From: Flavobacterium collinsii
Lineage (GTDB): Bacteria; Bacteroidota; Bacteroidia; Flavobacteriales; Flavobacteriaceae
DNA: 64,000 bases
Direction of reading: 5' to 3'
Assembly: GCF_902804485.1 (NCBI RefSeq)
Contig: NZ_CADCST010000071.1
Location: forward strand, 62,001-126,000
Below are positions 6,529 through 16,007 of this stretch, piece after piece (within the stretch, counting starts at the first letter, position 1; each line of letters begins with the position of its first letter). The notes under the pieces are model-generated. The model did not search any database, had not been told where the DNA came from, and was given only the letters and a program-made list of their open reading frames with translations. A program made the translations under genes and the position numbers.

Positions 6529-8994
6529 ATGAAATATAAGTTTACCATTCCCCTTTTAAGTTTCTGCTTTTTCCTATTGGCCGCTACCACAATTTCGGCA
6601 CAAGGAAAAGCATCTCTAAAAGGTCAGATCAACCTAACTAACAATCAGGCTGCCGATAATGCAACTATTGTATTAAAAGGAACCAAGATTGGAACCAACA
6701 CAGACAGTAAAGGTTTTTACGAGATTAAAAACATAAAACCGGGAAGCTACATCATTAAAGTTTCGGCTGTTGGACATTCTTCCAAAGAAAAAAGTGTTTC
6801 TCTTAATGCCGGAGACGAAATAGTAGAAGACTTTACAATCAGTTCAAACTCTGAACAACTGAACGAGATCGTAATCAACGGTCACGGAAAAAAGAATCCA
6901 TTAGCCCGTAAAGAAAATCAACAAGTATCAAGATTACCACTTAAAAATCTTGAAAACCCGCAAGTTTACACTACTATTACAGGTGAATTACTAAAAGAAC
7001 AGGTAGTAACCAATATTGACGATGCTCTTAAAAATGCACCGGGATTAACCACACTTTGGGCCTCAACAGGACGTGGAAATGATGGTGCAGGCTATTTCTC
7101 TCTAAGAGGTTTTGCTGTTCAGCCTACTATGATTAACGGATTACCGGGACTAACAAACGGAAGCCTTGATCCTGCCAACATCGACAGAATCGAAGTAATC
7201 AAAGGTCCCTCAGGAACTTTGTTTGGAAGCAGCTTAATCTCATACGGAGGATTAATCAACATTACAACCAAAAGACCTTACGATCATTTTGGAGGAGAAA
7301 TCACTTATACTGCCGCAAGTTACGGACTAAACAGAGTTACTGCAGATATCAACACTCCTTTAGACGATGAACACAAAGTAAATCTACGCATCAATTCTGC
7401 TTATCACAATGAAAATAGTTTTCAGGATGCAGGATTTAAAAAATCATTCTTTTTTGCCCCTTCCCTATCTTACGAAGTAGACGACAAACTTTCATTCTTT
7501 GTTAATACTGAATTCATGAACAATAAAGCCACCAATCCAACTATGCTGTTTTTGGACAGAGGTGCTGCTTTACGAGTTCACAATATGAAAGAACTTGGAT
7601 ACGATAACAAGCATTCTTATACCAGCAACCAACTTGCTATAGAAACTCCATCTTACAACCTGCAAGGTCAAATGGTTTATAAGTTCAACAGCGAATGGAC
7701 TTCTCAGACGGTTCTTTCAAGAGGATCATCAAGATCTGAAGGGTATTACTCATATATATATGAAGGAACCAAACGCTTTTCGGAAATTAAAGAAGGTATC
7801 GTCTTAGATCGTTATATCAATTACCAGAATTCAACAACCTTAACTACTGATATTCAACAAAACTTTATTGGTGATTTTAAAATCGGTAAGTTAAGAAACC
7901 GAATTGTTGCCGGTTTCGACTATTTCAACAACTCTTCTACAGACAACGGAACCAGCTATATTAGCAATGGAAGCATCTATATTGGTAATGCAAGTTTACA
8001 AACCGTAAACGAAAATGTTTTCAAAATTACCGATCCTACAAAATATATTACAAGTGGTGATAGTGGAAATTTATCAAAATCCGGAACTGATGCTCTTTTA
8101 GCAAAAGCAACAACCAACAATAATAAAACAAAGCAGGAAGTTTACAGTGTTTATGTTTCAGACGTAATCAACTTTACGCCGGCATTGTCTGCCATGGCAA
8201 GTTTACGTGTTGACCGTTTCATGAACGCAGATAATGGCGGATACAATCAGACTGCTTTTTCTCCAAAATTCGGATTAGTATACCAACCTATTTTAGACAA
8301 AGTCTCTATTTTCGCCAATTATATGGATGGATTCTCAAACGTTGCCCCTGGAGAAGATATGAGCGGTGGTGTTAGAACCCCTAGAGTTTACAACCCGGAA
8401 CACGCCAATCAATTTGAGGTAGGTACAAAACTTAACTTATTTAAAGATAAACTTTACGCTACTTTCAGCTACTACGATATTAAAGTTTCAGATCAGGTTT
8501 ACAGCATTAGAACAGATGCGACCAACTCAACTTCTTACCAAAATGGGGGCCAGAGAAACAAAGGTTTTGAAACCGAAATCGTTTCTAACCCAGTTGCCGG
8601 TTTAAACATCGTGTTTGGTTACAGCTATAATGACGCCGTATTAACTGCCGGTGATCGTGAATTTGTAAATTTCAGACCGGAAAGTGCCGGAGCACAAAAC
8701 TTAGCCAATCTTTGGGCGAGTTACAAATTCCTGGAAGGACCACTACAAGGCTTTGGACTAGGTTTTGGAGGAAATTATGTAGGTGATAACAAAATCATGA
8801 ACAGAAAAACAACCGGAGCATTTACAATCCCGGAATACACGGTACTAAACTCCTCTCTTTTCTATTCTGCAGAGAAATTTACTCTGACTTTAAAAATGGA
8901 TAACATCGCCAACGTAGAGACTTACGATGGCTGGTCTACCATTCACCCAAGAAACATGAGAAGTGTAGCAGCAAGCTTCGCTTACAAATTCTAA
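6529..8994 (+). CDS. TonB-dependent siderophore-type receptor with N-terminal CarboxypepD-like domain (821 aa)
   Basis: Outer-membrane active transporter. A signal peptide (residues 1-24) is followed by a carboxypeptidase-regulatory-like domain (about 27-113) typical of Bacteroidota receptors, a TonB-box-like Leu-Asn-Glu-Ile-Val-Ile segment, a plug (about 140-250, with Arg-Gly-Phe and Ile-Glu-Val-Ile-Lys-Gly-Pro) and a barrel to the C-terminal Ala-Ser-Phe-Ala-Tyr-Lys-Phe. The plug and barrel resemble FhuA/FpvA-type ferric-siderophore receptors, and not SusC, which is about 1000 residues and paired with SusD. No SusD follows. Instead two small membrane proteins and two PepSY proteins do, which supports iron-siderophore uptake. 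Substrate unknown. Confidence 0.92.
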   Translation: MKYKFTIPLLSFCFFLLAATTISAQGKASLKGQINLTNNQAADNATIVLKGTKIGTNTDSKGFYEIKNIKPGSYIIKVSAVGHSSKEKSVSLNAGDEIVEDFTISSNSEQLNEIVINGHGKKNPLARKENQQVSRLPLKNLENPQVYTTITGELLKEQVVTNIDDALKNAPGLTTLWASTGRGNDGAGYFSLRGFAVQPTMINGLPGLTNGSLDPANIDRIEVIKGPSGTLFGSSLISYGGLINITTKRPYDHFGGEITYTAASYGLNRVTADINTPLDDEHKVNLRINSAYHNENSFQDAGFKKSFFFAPSLSYEVDDKLSFFVNTEFMNNKATNPTMLFLDRGAALRVHNMKELGYDNKHSYTSNQLAIETPSYNLQGQMVYKFNSEWTSQTVLSRGSSRSEGYYSYIYEGTKRFSEIKEGIVLDRYINYQNSTTLTTDIQQNFIGDFKIGKLRNRIVAGFDYFNNSSTDNGTSYISNGSIYIGNASLQTVNENVFKITDPTKYITSGDSGNLSKSGTDALLAKATTNNNKTKQEVYSVYVSDVINFTPALSAMASLRVDRFMNADNGGYNQTAFSPKFGLVYQPILDKVSIFANYMDGFSNVAPGEDMSGGVRTPRVYNPEHANQFEVGTKLNLFKDKLYATFSYYDIKVSDQVYSIRTDATNSTSYQNGGQRNKGFETEIVSNPVAGLNIVFGYSYNDAVLTAGDREFVNFRPESAGAQNLANLWASYKFLEGPLQGFGLGFGGNYVGDNKIMNRKTTGAFTIPEYTVLNSSLFYSAEKFTLTLKMDNIANVETYDGWSTIHPRNMRSVAASFAYKF

Positions 8995-9002
8995 TAAAAA
9001 CA

Positions 9003-9038
9003 AAAAAACACCTTTCTTTGAGTTGAAAGGTGTTTTTT
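9003..9038 (+). terminator. Terminator or attenuator after the TonB receptor gene
   Basis: CACCTTTC pairs with GAAAGGTG, preceded by A and followed by a T run, 10-15 bases after the receptor stop. It ends only 15 bases before the next ATG at 9053, so it probably reduces rather than abolishes read-through to the membrane genes. Confidence 0.75.
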
Positions 9039-9052
9039 AAATTCTGTCAATC

Positions 9053-9385
9053 ATGATAACAATTGCAAGTCTTATCGTTTTTTTAGCTTTTTACACCCTT
9101 TATTACACCTCGAAAAGAGCTACATTATCGTATGATTTAGGTTTTGAAAAATGGATGAAAAGCAATCCTAAACCAACCAAACTTTTGGGCCTGGGACTTC
9201 TTTTACTAGCTTACACTCTTTGGTTGTTTACACAATCTTTATGCTGCGGAACTTTTATGTTCTTCATTCAGCTCATGACCATTGGAAGTCTCATCATCAT
9301 TTTAGCACCGCTCAAAAAAGTAAACCGATACGCAATTCTTGCTTTTTTTATACTCGCTGCTTTACTGGAATTTTACTACTATTAA
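9053..9385 (+). CDS. Small membrane protein, DUF3325-like (110 aa)
   Basis: Three to four hydrophobic segments (roughly residues 1-17, 43-60, 66-86 and 92-108) with a short basic loop containing Thr-Ser-Lys-Arg-Ala-Thr, and no cleavable signal peptide apparent, so an inner-membrane protein. Size, topology and position between a TonB receptor and PepSY proteins recall the DUF3325 iron-uptake proteins next to pseudomonad siderophore receptors; I base that on context and gross resemblance, not on an alignment. Cys64 and Cys65 in Leu-Cys-Cys-Gly could bind metal, but this is speculation. A hairpin separates it from the receptor gene, and 18 bases separate it from the next gene. Confidence 0.7.
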   Translation: MITIASLIVFLAFYTLYYTSKRATLSYDLGFEKWMKSNPKPTKLLGLGLLLLAYTLWLFTQSLCCGTFMFFIQLMTIGSLIIILAPLKKVNRYAILAFFILAALLEFYYY

Positions 9386-9403
9386 CTTATTGCTAACCAA
9401 AAT

Positions 9404-9706
9404 ATGCCGGCAAATCCAAAATATTTAACCCAATCCAAATGGCAACGATTTGCCAAAATTACAGCGGCTATAGTAGGCGGCTATTTTGTTTCAGTTACTT
9501 TTCATTTGGCCTTAGCGGCCTGGTTCAACCGTGCCAACATATTAATGACCATGGCTTTTAGCGGATTCATCCTTTGGGTGGCCCTTATGGTTATTGCTTT
9601 CCTGGCCAAAAACGGATGGAAAATCTGGGGAATTTACATCCTCCTTTCTTTAGTTTTTTCTCTTTTAATATACCTTGGTCAAACCTACAATCCAATAGCA
9701 AAATAA
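9404..9706 (+). CDS. Small membrane protein, DUF3649-like (100 aa)
   Basis: Basic N-terminus (Lys-Tyr-Leu-Thr-Gln-Ser-Lys-Trp-Gln-Arg) followed by three hydrophobic segments (about 18-37, 44-66 and 72-90), an inner-membrane topology. It lies 3 bases before the PepSY gene and is probably translated with it. The set of receptor, two small membrane proteins and PepSY protein is like that of pseudomonad ferric-siderophore systems, where the corresponding protein is called an iron transporter or DUF3649. Exact function unknown. Confidence 0.7.
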   Translation: MPANPKYLTQSKWQRFAKITAAIVGGYFVSVTFHLALAAWFNRANILMTMAFSGFILWVALMVIAFLAKNGWKIWGIYILLSLVFSLLIYLGQTYNPIAK

Positions 9707-9709
9707 CCT

Positions 9710-11269
9710 ATGAACAATCGTAATTACAACATCTATTTTCATACTCATACCGTTAGCGGAATTGTGATTAGCGTAGTCCTTTTTGTGATTTTTTTCGCAG
9801 GGTCCTTTTCTTTCTTCAGAGATGAAATTATCAATTGGGAAAGAAATGAATCTACTGCTTTAACCAAAGAAATCCAGCTCGACTATACTTCAGCGTTACA
9901 AAAACTGGACAAAGAATACGTCTTACATGGAAGAAACATTACCATTTCAAAACCAAGTACAGAACGGAGAGTGGCTGTTTATATGGAGGGTACAAAAGAT
10001 ACCCTGGCCCCTAAAAAACAACAAGAAGGATCGTTCTTCTACCTTGATACCAAAACCTTCAAAACCTTTACCTACGAAGATTCTTATTCTTTAGGAGAAT
10101 TTTTATACCGCTTGCATTTTCTGGCACAAATTCCTTATCCTGCCGGTTATTACCTTTCGGGTTTCACCGCTTTGTTTTTTTTATTTGCCATCGTAACCGG
10201 GCTTTTACTGCATTGGAAAAAAATCGTCTCTAACTTCTATATCTTCCGTCCAAAAGAAAAACTAAAAACCTTATGGACAGATGCTCATACCGCCTTAGGA
10301 ATGATTGGTTTGCCTTTTCAGTTTGTATATGCCGTAACCGGAACTTTTTTCATGATTAAACTCTTAATTGTGGCCCCGGCTGTAATGGCATTGTACAAAG
10401 GCGATCAGGATAAGCTATACAAAGAATTAGAATATACTGATCCTGATTACAAGTTCGACAACAAAAAATTAGCCGCTCCATTTAATATCGATCAGCTTGT
10501 TGCGAAAACAAAAAGCAGCTGGAAAGATTTTGAAATCACTCGTGTTTTCATTCAGAATTACGGAGATGCCAACATGCATGTTCTGGTAGAAGGCCAAATG
10601 TTAAGTCATAAAAAATTCACTGGAATTGGGAAGATCGTTTATCGAATTGCGGACGGAAAAGAAATTGCCCGAAAAAATCCGATTACGCAAAACAACTATC
10701 TCGATGTGGTAAAAAATGTTCTGTATCGCATACACTTTGGCGATTATGGGGGTTATGCTCTCAAAATTGTAAGTTTCGTTTTAGGCATAATTACCTGTTT
10801 TGTCATCATTTCGGGAGTTATGATTTGGTTAGTCGCCAGACAAAAAAACAACTTACCCGAAAAGAAAAGACGCTTTAATGCCGGAGTCGTTCGTATTTAT
10901 TTAGCCATATGTCTGAGCATGTATCCGATCACGGCCTTTGCTTTTATTGCTGCCAAAATATTCCACCCTCTTACTCAGGATCAGTTATACATGGTTTACT
11001 TTATAGGATGGCTTATTCTTACCCTATTTTTCATCCTTAAAAAGAATGATGCCTTTACCAACAAATGCTGCTTAATTTCAGGAAGCATATTAGGTTTTTT
11101 AATCCCAATTACAAACGGAATTGTATCCGGAAATTGGTTTTGGACATCTTTTATGCAAAACAGAATTCAAGTCTTCTTTGTAGATGTTTTTTGGATATTC
11201 CTGGCCTCCATAACCCTTTATGTCGCCTATTCATTAAAACCTAAAAACGAAGCCGTTTCTAAAAAATAA
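9710..11269 (+). CDS. PepSY-associated transmembrane protein, probable siderophore-iron reductase (519 aa)
   Basis: The N-terminus carries His-Thr-His and a first membrane helix (about 15-37), a large PepSY-containing periplasmic loop, two central helices (about 146-166 and 203-225), a second PepSY loop and five further helices in the last 170 residues. PepSY_TM proteins of this kind next to siderophore receptors (FoxB/FpvG-like) are thought to reduce or help release siderophore-bound iron in the periplasm, probably using haem held by membrane histidines. Conserved histidines are visible in and beside helices (for example Leu-His-Phe-Leu, Leu-Leu-His-Trp and Arg-Ile-His-Phe-Gly). The reductase role is inferred from family and context. 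Confidence 0.85.
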   Translation: MNNRNYNIYFHTHTVSGIVISVVLFVIFFAGSFSFFRDEIINWERNESTALTKEIQLDYTSALQKLDKEYVLHGRNITISKPSTERRVAVYMEGTKDTLAPKKQQEGSFFYLDTKTFKTFTYEDSYSLGEFLYRLHFLAQIPYPAGYYLSGFTALFFLFAIVTGLLLHWKKIVSNFYIFRPKEKLKTLWTDAHTALGMIGLPFQFVYAVTGTFFMIKLLIVAPAVMALYKGDQDKLYKELEYTDPDYKFDNKKLAAPFNIDQLVAKTKSSWKDFEITRVFIQNYGDANMHVLVEGQMLSHKKFTGIGKIVYRIADGKEIARKNPITQNNYLDVVKNVLYRIHFGDYGGYALKIVSFVLGIITCFVIISGVMIWLVARQKNNLPEKKRRFNAGVVRIYLAICLSMYPITAFAFIAAKIFHPLTQDQLYMVYFIGWLILTLFFILKKNDAFTNKCCLISGSILGFLIPITNGIVSGNWFWTSFMQNRIQVFFVDVFWIFLASITLYVAYSLKPKNEAVSKK

Positions 11270-11279
11270 ATAAAATTAC

Positions 11280-11310
11280 TTGCTCCCCATTGATTTTGCG
11301 TATAATTTTG
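11280..11310 (+). promoter_or_regulatory. Internal promoter before the second PepSY gene
   Basis: TTG (11280-11282), a 20-base spacer and TAATTTTG (11303-11310) match the consensus well. The site begins 10 bases after the preceding stop codon and 16 bases before the ATG at 11326. It decides against the longer frame from TTG at 11290, whose first codons would lie inside the promoter. Confidence 0.65.
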
Positions 11311-11325
11311 CGTTTTTACAATAAA

Positions 11326-12438
11326 ATGGGATTCAAAACACAAATACGATTTCTACACAAATGGCTCGGATTAATTTCCGGGCTTATTGTTTTTATTGTC
11401 AGTATTACGGGTTGTATTTTTTGTTTTCATGATGAGATAAAAGACCTTACCCGAAAAGAATGGCGGTTTGTTGAACCCCAAAAAAAGCCTTTTGTACTAC
11501 CCTCTGTATTACAGGAAAGAGCCAAAGAAATTCTTCCAAATTACAAATCGACTATGGTTTCGTATTATGGAAAAAACCGTTCTGCAATTGTTTACACCTA
11601 TGCTGATAGCGAGAATAGATACCTCTACTTCAATCCCTACACCGGAAAACATTTAAAAATTGAAGATCCCGAAACTGATTTTTTTATCATTGTCGAACGC
11701 ATTCATTTATATTTACTTTTACCTGATTATATCGGAAAACACATTATTGGGAGCGCAACTATCATCTTCCTTTTATTAGTAATCACAGGACTTATACAAT
11801 GGTGGCCCAAACGAAAAAGCGATCTGAAACGAAGCTTTACTGTAAAATGGTCTGCCAAATGGAGACGTGTCAATTACGACTGGCACAACACCTCCGGATT
11901 TTACATTTCGCTATTAGCAGCCATTATCGCCATAACCGGTCTGACCTTTACTTATGAATGGGTGGGTGATGGAATCTACAAAACATTCAATTTTGGCGGA
12001 GATAAAGCTTTAGAAACAAAAGCACCAACCATTGATACCACTAAATTTAGCAGCAATTCAATTAGTGCAATCGATCGTGCTTTTACTACGACCGTAAAGC
12101 TTCAGCCTAAAGCCGGAATGTATTATGTCACATTTCCGCAGCAAAAAGGCGACATAATCGGTACAGGAGCTTACCCTCATGCCTTGCGATACGACCATCA
12201 AAGCAATTATTCTTTCCATCCAAACAGCGGAAAATTAATCCAAAGCGACCCATACCACAAAAAAAGTCTGGGTTTACAGGTCGTCGAAATGAATTACGGT
12301 ATTCATACCGGACAAATCCTAGATCTGCCCGGAAAGATTCTTGCTTTCCTTATCAGCCTGACGGCTGCAGCTTTACCTGTAAGCGGTTTTATAATCTGGT
12401 ACGGAAGAAACAAAAAGTCAAAAAAAGTAAAAGCATAA
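11326..12438 (+). CDS. PepSY-associated transmembrane protein, second copy (370 aa)
   Basis: The ATG at 11326 gives Met-Gly-Phe-Lys-Thr-Gln-Ile-Arg-Phe-Leu-His-Lys-Trp-Leu-Gly-Leu, the typical start of PepSY_TM proteins with a histidine at the edge of the first helix. Four membrane helices are seen (about 13-33, 138-157, 190-210 and 335-357), with PepSY loops between, one containing Tyr-Phe-Asn-Pro-Tyr-Thr-Gly. It is shorter than the 519-residue neighbour and lacks its extra C-terminal helices. As in related proteins it may be an inner-membrane, possibly haem-binding, iron reductase. It could act with its neighbour or serve a different siderophore; it has its own promoter. Confidence 0.82.
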   Translation: MGFKTQIRFLHKWLGLISGLIVFIVSITGCIFCFHDEIKDLTRKEWRFVEPQKKPFVLPSVLQERAKEILPNYKSTMVSYYGKNRSAIVYTYADSENRYLYFNPYTGKHLKIEDPETDFFIIVERIHLYLLLPDYIGKHIIGSATIIFLLLVITGLIQWWPKRKSDLKRSFTVKWSAKWRRVNYDWHNTSGFYISLLAAIIAITGLTFTYEWVGDGIYKTFNFGGDKALETKAPTIDTTKFSSNSISAIDRAFTTTVKLQPKAGMYYVTFPQQKGDIIGTGAYPHALRYDHQSNYSFHPNSGKLIQSDPYHKKSLGLQVVEMNYGIHTGQILDLPGKILAFLISLTAAALPVSGFIIWYGRNKKSKKVKA

Positions 12439-12439
12439 A

Positions 12440-12463
12440 AAAACCGCCTTTAAAAGCGGTTTT
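12440..12463. terminator. Bidirectional hairpin terminator between converging genes
   Basis: AAAACCGC pairs with GCGGTTTT around a short AT loop. A and T runs on either side let it serve both the PepSY gene and the converging MORN-repeat gene. Confidence 0.8.
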
Positions 12464-12483
12464 ATAAATCATTCGAAATTTTA

Positions 12484-12831
12484 TTAATTTCTGTTTGCTA
12501 AAGCATTTTTCTGTAAATTTTTAACGGATGCTACTTTGCTGTTTTCATAAGCAACTTCACAAAGATTTTTGTCGTTAAAGAAAATCCATTTTCCAGTTTT
12601 CACTCCTTCAGTGTACTCTCCAACCGCCATCTTATTTCCTTTTACATCATACGATACCCAAACACCATCTAATTTACCATCTTTAAAGAAACCTTCTTGT
12701 TGAATATTACCATCTTCATAGTAATAAGTAGCTTTTACTTTATTTCCAACAACTTCCAATTCCGGTTTTATCTCTTGTGCAACTAAAATTCCAGAGAACA
12801 ATATTGCAACTAAAATTACACACTTTTTCAT
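12484..12831 (-). CDS. Exported MORN-repeat protein (115 aa)
   Basis: The ATG at 12831 begins directly with a signal peptide (Met-Lys-Lys-Cys-Val-Ile-Leu, cut after Val-Ala-Gln); the longer frame from 12876 puts 15 residues in front of it and is rejected. The mature protein carries two to three MORN-like units of the Tyr-Tyr-Glu-Asp-Gly-Asn ... Gly-Phe-Phe-Lys-Asp-Gly-Lys-Leu-Asp-Gly-Val-Trp type. MORN repeats form extended beta hairpins and bind lipids or proteins; YwqK-type proteins of this architecture are sometimes called antitoxins, but no toxin gene lies beside it. Predicted periplasmic or surface protein of unknown role. Confidence 0.75.
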   Translation of the reverse strand: MKKCVILVAILFSGILVAQEIKPELEVVGNKVKATYYYEDGNIQQEGFFKDGKLDGVWVSYDVKGNKMAVGEYTEGVKTGKWIFFNDKNLCEVAYENSKVASVKNLQKNALANRN

Positions 12832-12958
12832 ATCTTTAGGTATTAATGTTATCAAATCTTTATCAAATATAATCAATTGTTTACATTAAAAAAACTTTTG
12901 CTTAACAATTTGGTAACATTGAATAAAAACTTAACATTGGAAATTTCCCAAAAACAAA

Positions 12959-12984
12959 AAAACCAAAGCTTATGCCTTGGTTTT
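12959..12984 (-). terminator. Terminator of the TlpA-like gene
   Basis: AAAACCAA pairs with TTGGTTTT around a small loop. Read on the minus strand it is followed by a long T run, 55-80 bases after the stop codon of the gene at 13041. Confidence 0.7.
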
Positions 12985-13040
12985 ACTAGTGTTTTATAAA
13001 AATACCAAAATTACACTGGTAATGTAATTTTGAACCTAAA

Positions 13041-14036
13041 TTATTTCAATAAGGCATCTAATTGCACCTGAAGCTCCGGAGATGAAGGTCTTTCAGCATC
13101 ACTGCTTAAAATATTACCCCTTGGATCTACAATAATAAATCTGGGAATTCCGGTTACTCCGTAGCTGGTTACAAACTCCGATTCCCAATCTTTATCTGCA
13201 AACAATTGAATACCTCCTAACTTCTTATCCGCTACAAACTTCTTCCATTTTTCATTATCCTTTGCCTTGTCAATAGAAACACTCACAAACTCAATATTTT
13301 TTCCGTGATACTTCTCTTCTATTTTTTGCAAGAACGGAATCTCAGCTCGGCATGGCGCACACCAGGTTGCCCAAAGATCAATATAAACATACTTTCCTTT
13401 TAAATCAGATAGCTTTGTTTTTCCTCCTTTGTGATTCTCATAATCAAAATCCGGAGAAGGAGTTCCGGTCATCTTATTTGCTTTCGCAGCACTTTCATAC
13501 TCACTTACAGCATAATTATTAAAACTGTCAAATTTCTTTTTTACAGCCGTTTTAAATTCCGGATCAAAATTACCTTTCTCTAAATTTTCCAGATCCGTTT
13601 TCAGCTTTGTTTCCAAAAGCGATGCAAACTCTTTCGCTTCCTTAGTAAAAGCTTCCGCTTGAAACTTCTCATCTTTTAAACTCTGCTGCGCCAGAAAATT
13701 ACTTTCATCAACCCCTTTTCCTTTATAAACAATCGTTTCGTCAAACTCCTTAGCATTCATCGTCAGATTAATATCCGAATTTGGCTTTAAATACAAATAA
13801 GAAGCTTCTGTTCCATCCGAAAACGTATAAAATCCTTTTGGAGCATCAAAAGAAGATACAAAAGTTTCCTTTTTATTAATTGGAATCACCTGTTTAAAAT
13901 TATTCTTTCCTGTAATTACTAAAGTATCGCTGTTTCTGTTCGTAATTTTAGCGGTAAATTTAATTGGACTCTTGGTCTGACCAATAGCACCCAAAGCGCT
14001 ACAAATCAACAAACCAGTTAAAATAAATTTGTTCAT
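13041..14036 (-). CDS. TlpA/ResA-like thiol-disulfide protein with N-terminal extension (331 aa)
   Basis: The ATG at 14036 opens directly onto a signal peptide (Met-Asn-Lys-Phe-Ile-Leu ... Ala-Ile-Gly-Gln). Residues about 20-120 form a beta-rich domain like the DUF4369 region in many Bacteroidota TlpA proteins, then a helical linker, and the C-terminal 140 residues are a thioredoxin fold with the Trp-Ala-Thr-Trp-Cys-Ala-Pro-Cys active site and the cis-proline region Gly-Val-Thr-Gly-Ile-Pro-Arg. Such proteins act in the periplasm, often reducing disulfides during cytochrome c maturation or defending against oxidation. No cytochrome maturation genes lie nearby, so the partner is unknown. It is transcribed divergently from aspS. 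Confidence 0.85.
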   Translation of the reverse strand: MNKFILTGLLICSALGAIGQTKSPIKFTAKITNRNSDTLVITGKNNFKQVIPINKKETFVSSFDAPKGFYTFSDGTEASYLYLKPNSDINLTMNAKEFDETIVYKGKGVDESNFLAQQSLKDEKFQAEAFTKEAKEFASLLETKLKTDLENLEKGNFDPEFKTAVKKKFDSFNNYAVSEYESAAKANKMTGTPSPDFDYENHKGGKTKLSDLKGKYVYIDLWATWCAPCRAEIPFLQKIEEKYHGKNIEFVSVSIDKAKDNEKWKKFVADKKLGGIQLFADKDWESEFVTSYGVTGIPRFIIVDPRGNILSSDAERPSSPELQVQLDALLK

Positions 14037-14167
14037 ATAAATTAAAGTTTTGATTTTGCTATTCAAATCTAAAGAAATTAGAGCCGCAAAATTTAAGAAT
14101 TAACAAAATATTTCAAATTTATAAGCATCAAGTCATCACTTTACTATATTAATTTGAATTTTGTGTT

Positions 14168-14175
14168 TACTTTTG
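14168..14175 (+). promoter_or_regulatory. -7 box (TACTTTTG) before aspS
   Basis: TACTTTTG followed by CA matches TAnnTTTG and precedes the aspS ATG by 18 bases. It lies inside the longer frame that would start at TTG 14161, favouring the ATG at 14194. The -33 element is not convincing. Confidence 0.5.
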
Positions 14176-14193
14176 CAATCTAAAATTTTGATC

Positions 14194-15945
14194 ATGTATA
14201 GAAGTCATAATTGTGGCGAATTAAACGCCTCAAATATTAACACGGAAGTTACACTAGCGGGTTGGGTTCAAAAATCACGCGATAAAGGATTTATGAATTG
14301 GGTTGATTTACGTGACCGTTATGGAATTACACAACTTATTTTTGACGAAAGCCGTAGTGATAAAGCAGTTTTTGAACTAGCAAAAACACTAGGAAGAGAA
14401 TTTGTAATTCAGGTAAAAGGAACTGTAATTGAGCGTGAAGCTAAGAACAAAAATATTCCAACCGGTGAAATCGAAATTTTAGTATCCGAACTAACCATTC
14501 TGAATGCCGCTTTAACTCCTCCTTTTACCATCGAAGATGAAACTGATGGAGGTGAAGATATTCGAATGAAATACCGTTACTTAGACATTAGAAGAAATCC
14601 TGTAAAAAACAGTTTATTATTCCGTCATAAAGTAGCGATGGAAGTTCGTAAATATTTATCGGACTTAGATTTCTGCGAAGTAGAAACTCCATACCTTATC
14701 AAATCGACTCCGGAAGGTGCCAGAGATTTTGTTGTGCCAAGCCGTATGAACGAAGGACAGTTTTATGCCTTACCACAATCACCACAAACTTTCAAGCAAT
14801 TATTGATGGTAGGTGGAATGGATAAATATTTTCAGATTGTAAAATGTTTCCGTGACGAAGATTTACGTGCTGACCGTCAGCCTGAATTTACACAAATTGA
14901 CTGTGAAATGGCATTTGTGGAGCAAGAAGACATTTTAAATATTTTTGAAGGACTGACCAGACATTTATTAAAAGAAATTAAAGGCATTGAAGTAGACAAG
15001 TTCCCAAGAATTACCTACGACTACGCCATGAAAACCTATGGAAATGACAAACCGGACATTCGTTTCGGAATGGAATTTGGTGAATTAAACGAATTTGCAC
15101 AACACAAAGACTTTCCCGTATTTAATGCTGCCGAACTAGTTGTGGGAATTGCAGTTCCGGGAGCCGGAAATTATACCCGTAAAGAAATTGACGGTTTAAT
15201 TGACTGGGTAAAACGTCCGCAGGTTGGAGCATCAGGAATGGTGTATGCAAAATGTAACGACGATGGAACTTTTAAATCTTCTGTAGATAAATTTTACGAT
15301 CAGGACGATTTAGGCCAATGGGCAAAAATTACTGGTGCAAAACCTGGAGACATGATTTTTGTACTTTCAGGGCCTGCTAATAAAACCCGCGCACAGCTTT
15401 CGGCTCTTCGTATGGAATTGGCAACTCGTTTAGGATTGCGCAAACCGGAAGAATTTGCTCCGCTATGGGTAGTTGATTTTCCTTTATTGGAATTAGATGA
15501 AGAATCAGGGCGTTACCACGCAATGCACCACCCGTTTACTTCTCCAAAACCGGAAGACATGCAATTATTAGAAACCGAACCAGGAAAAGTACGCGCCAAT
15601 GCTTACGATATGGTATTAAACGGAAATGAAATTGGTGGAGGATCTATTCGTATTCACGACAAAGCAACTCAGCAATTGATGTTCAAATATCTTGGTTTTA
15701 CCGAAGAAGAGGCAAAAGCACAATTTGGTTTCTTAATGGACGCTTTCCAGTTTGGAGCACCTCCACACGGAGGTCTGGCATTTGGATTAGACCGTTTAGT
15801 AGCAATCTTAGGTGGTCAGGAAACCATTAGAGATTTTATCGCGTTCCCAAAAAACAATTCCGGACGTGATGTTATGATCGATGCACCTGCTGCAATCGAC
15901 GAAGCTCAATTAAAAGAACTTGCCATTAAATTGGATTTGAAATAA
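14194..15945 (+). CDS. aspS: Aspartyl-tRNA synthetase (583 aa)
   Basis: Class II aminoacyl-tRNA synthetase that charges tRNA-Asp. An N-terminal OB-fold anticodon-binding domain (about 1-105, with [10 protein letters not shown]) is followed by the catalytic core with motif 2 ([16 protein letters not shown]), a GAD insertion in the middle and motif 3 (Gly-Leu-Asp-Arg-Leu) near the C-terminus. Presence of the GAD insertion and a length close to the 590 residues of E. coli mark it as the bacterial type. Whether it also charges tRNA-Asn cannot be read from sequence alone. Single gene followed by a terminator. Confidence 0.97.
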   Translation: MYRSHNCGELNASNINTEVTLAGWVQKSRDKGFMNWVDLRDRYGITQLIFDESRSDKAVFELAKTLGREFVIQVKGTVIEREAKNKNIPTGEIEILVSELTILNAALTPPFTIEDETDGGEDIRMKYRYLDIRRNPVKNSLLFRHKVAMEVRKYLSDLDFCEVETPYLIKSTPEGARDFVVPSRMNEGQFYALPQSPQTFKQLLMVGGMDKYFQIVKCFRDEDLRADRQPEFTQIDCEMAFVEQEDILNIFEGLTRHLLKEIKGIEVDKFPRITYDYAMKTYGNDKPDIRFGMEFGELNEFAQHKDFPVFNAAELVVGIAVPGAGNYTRKEIDGLIDWVKRPQVGASGMVYAKCNDDGTFKSSVDKFYDQDDLGQWAKITGAKPGDMIFVLSGPANKTRAQLSALRMELATRLGLRKPEEFAPLWVVDFPLLELDEESGRYHAMHHPFTSPKPEDMQLLETEPGKVRANAYDMVLNGNEIGGGSIRIHDKATQQLMFKYLGFTEEEAKAQFGFLMDAFQFGAPPHGGLAFGLDRLVAILGGQETIRDFIAFPKNNSGRDVMIDAPAAIDEAQLKELAIKLDLK

Positions 15946-15970
15946 TTTTTTCTCCTTTTTGAAAAAATAA

Positions 15971-16007
15971 AAAAAACGGCAACTAAAGATTCAGTTGTCG
16001 TTTTTTT
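15971..16007 (+). terminator. Terminator of aspS
   Basis: ACGGCAACT pairs with AGTTGTCGT (one G-T pair) around a 7-base loop and is followed by seven T. Confidence 0.85.

Noticed and set aside
11290..11325. Longer N-terminus for the second PepSY protein from TTG 11290
   Set aside because: The bases are occupied by a good promoter (11280-11310); the PepSY family start is at 11326.
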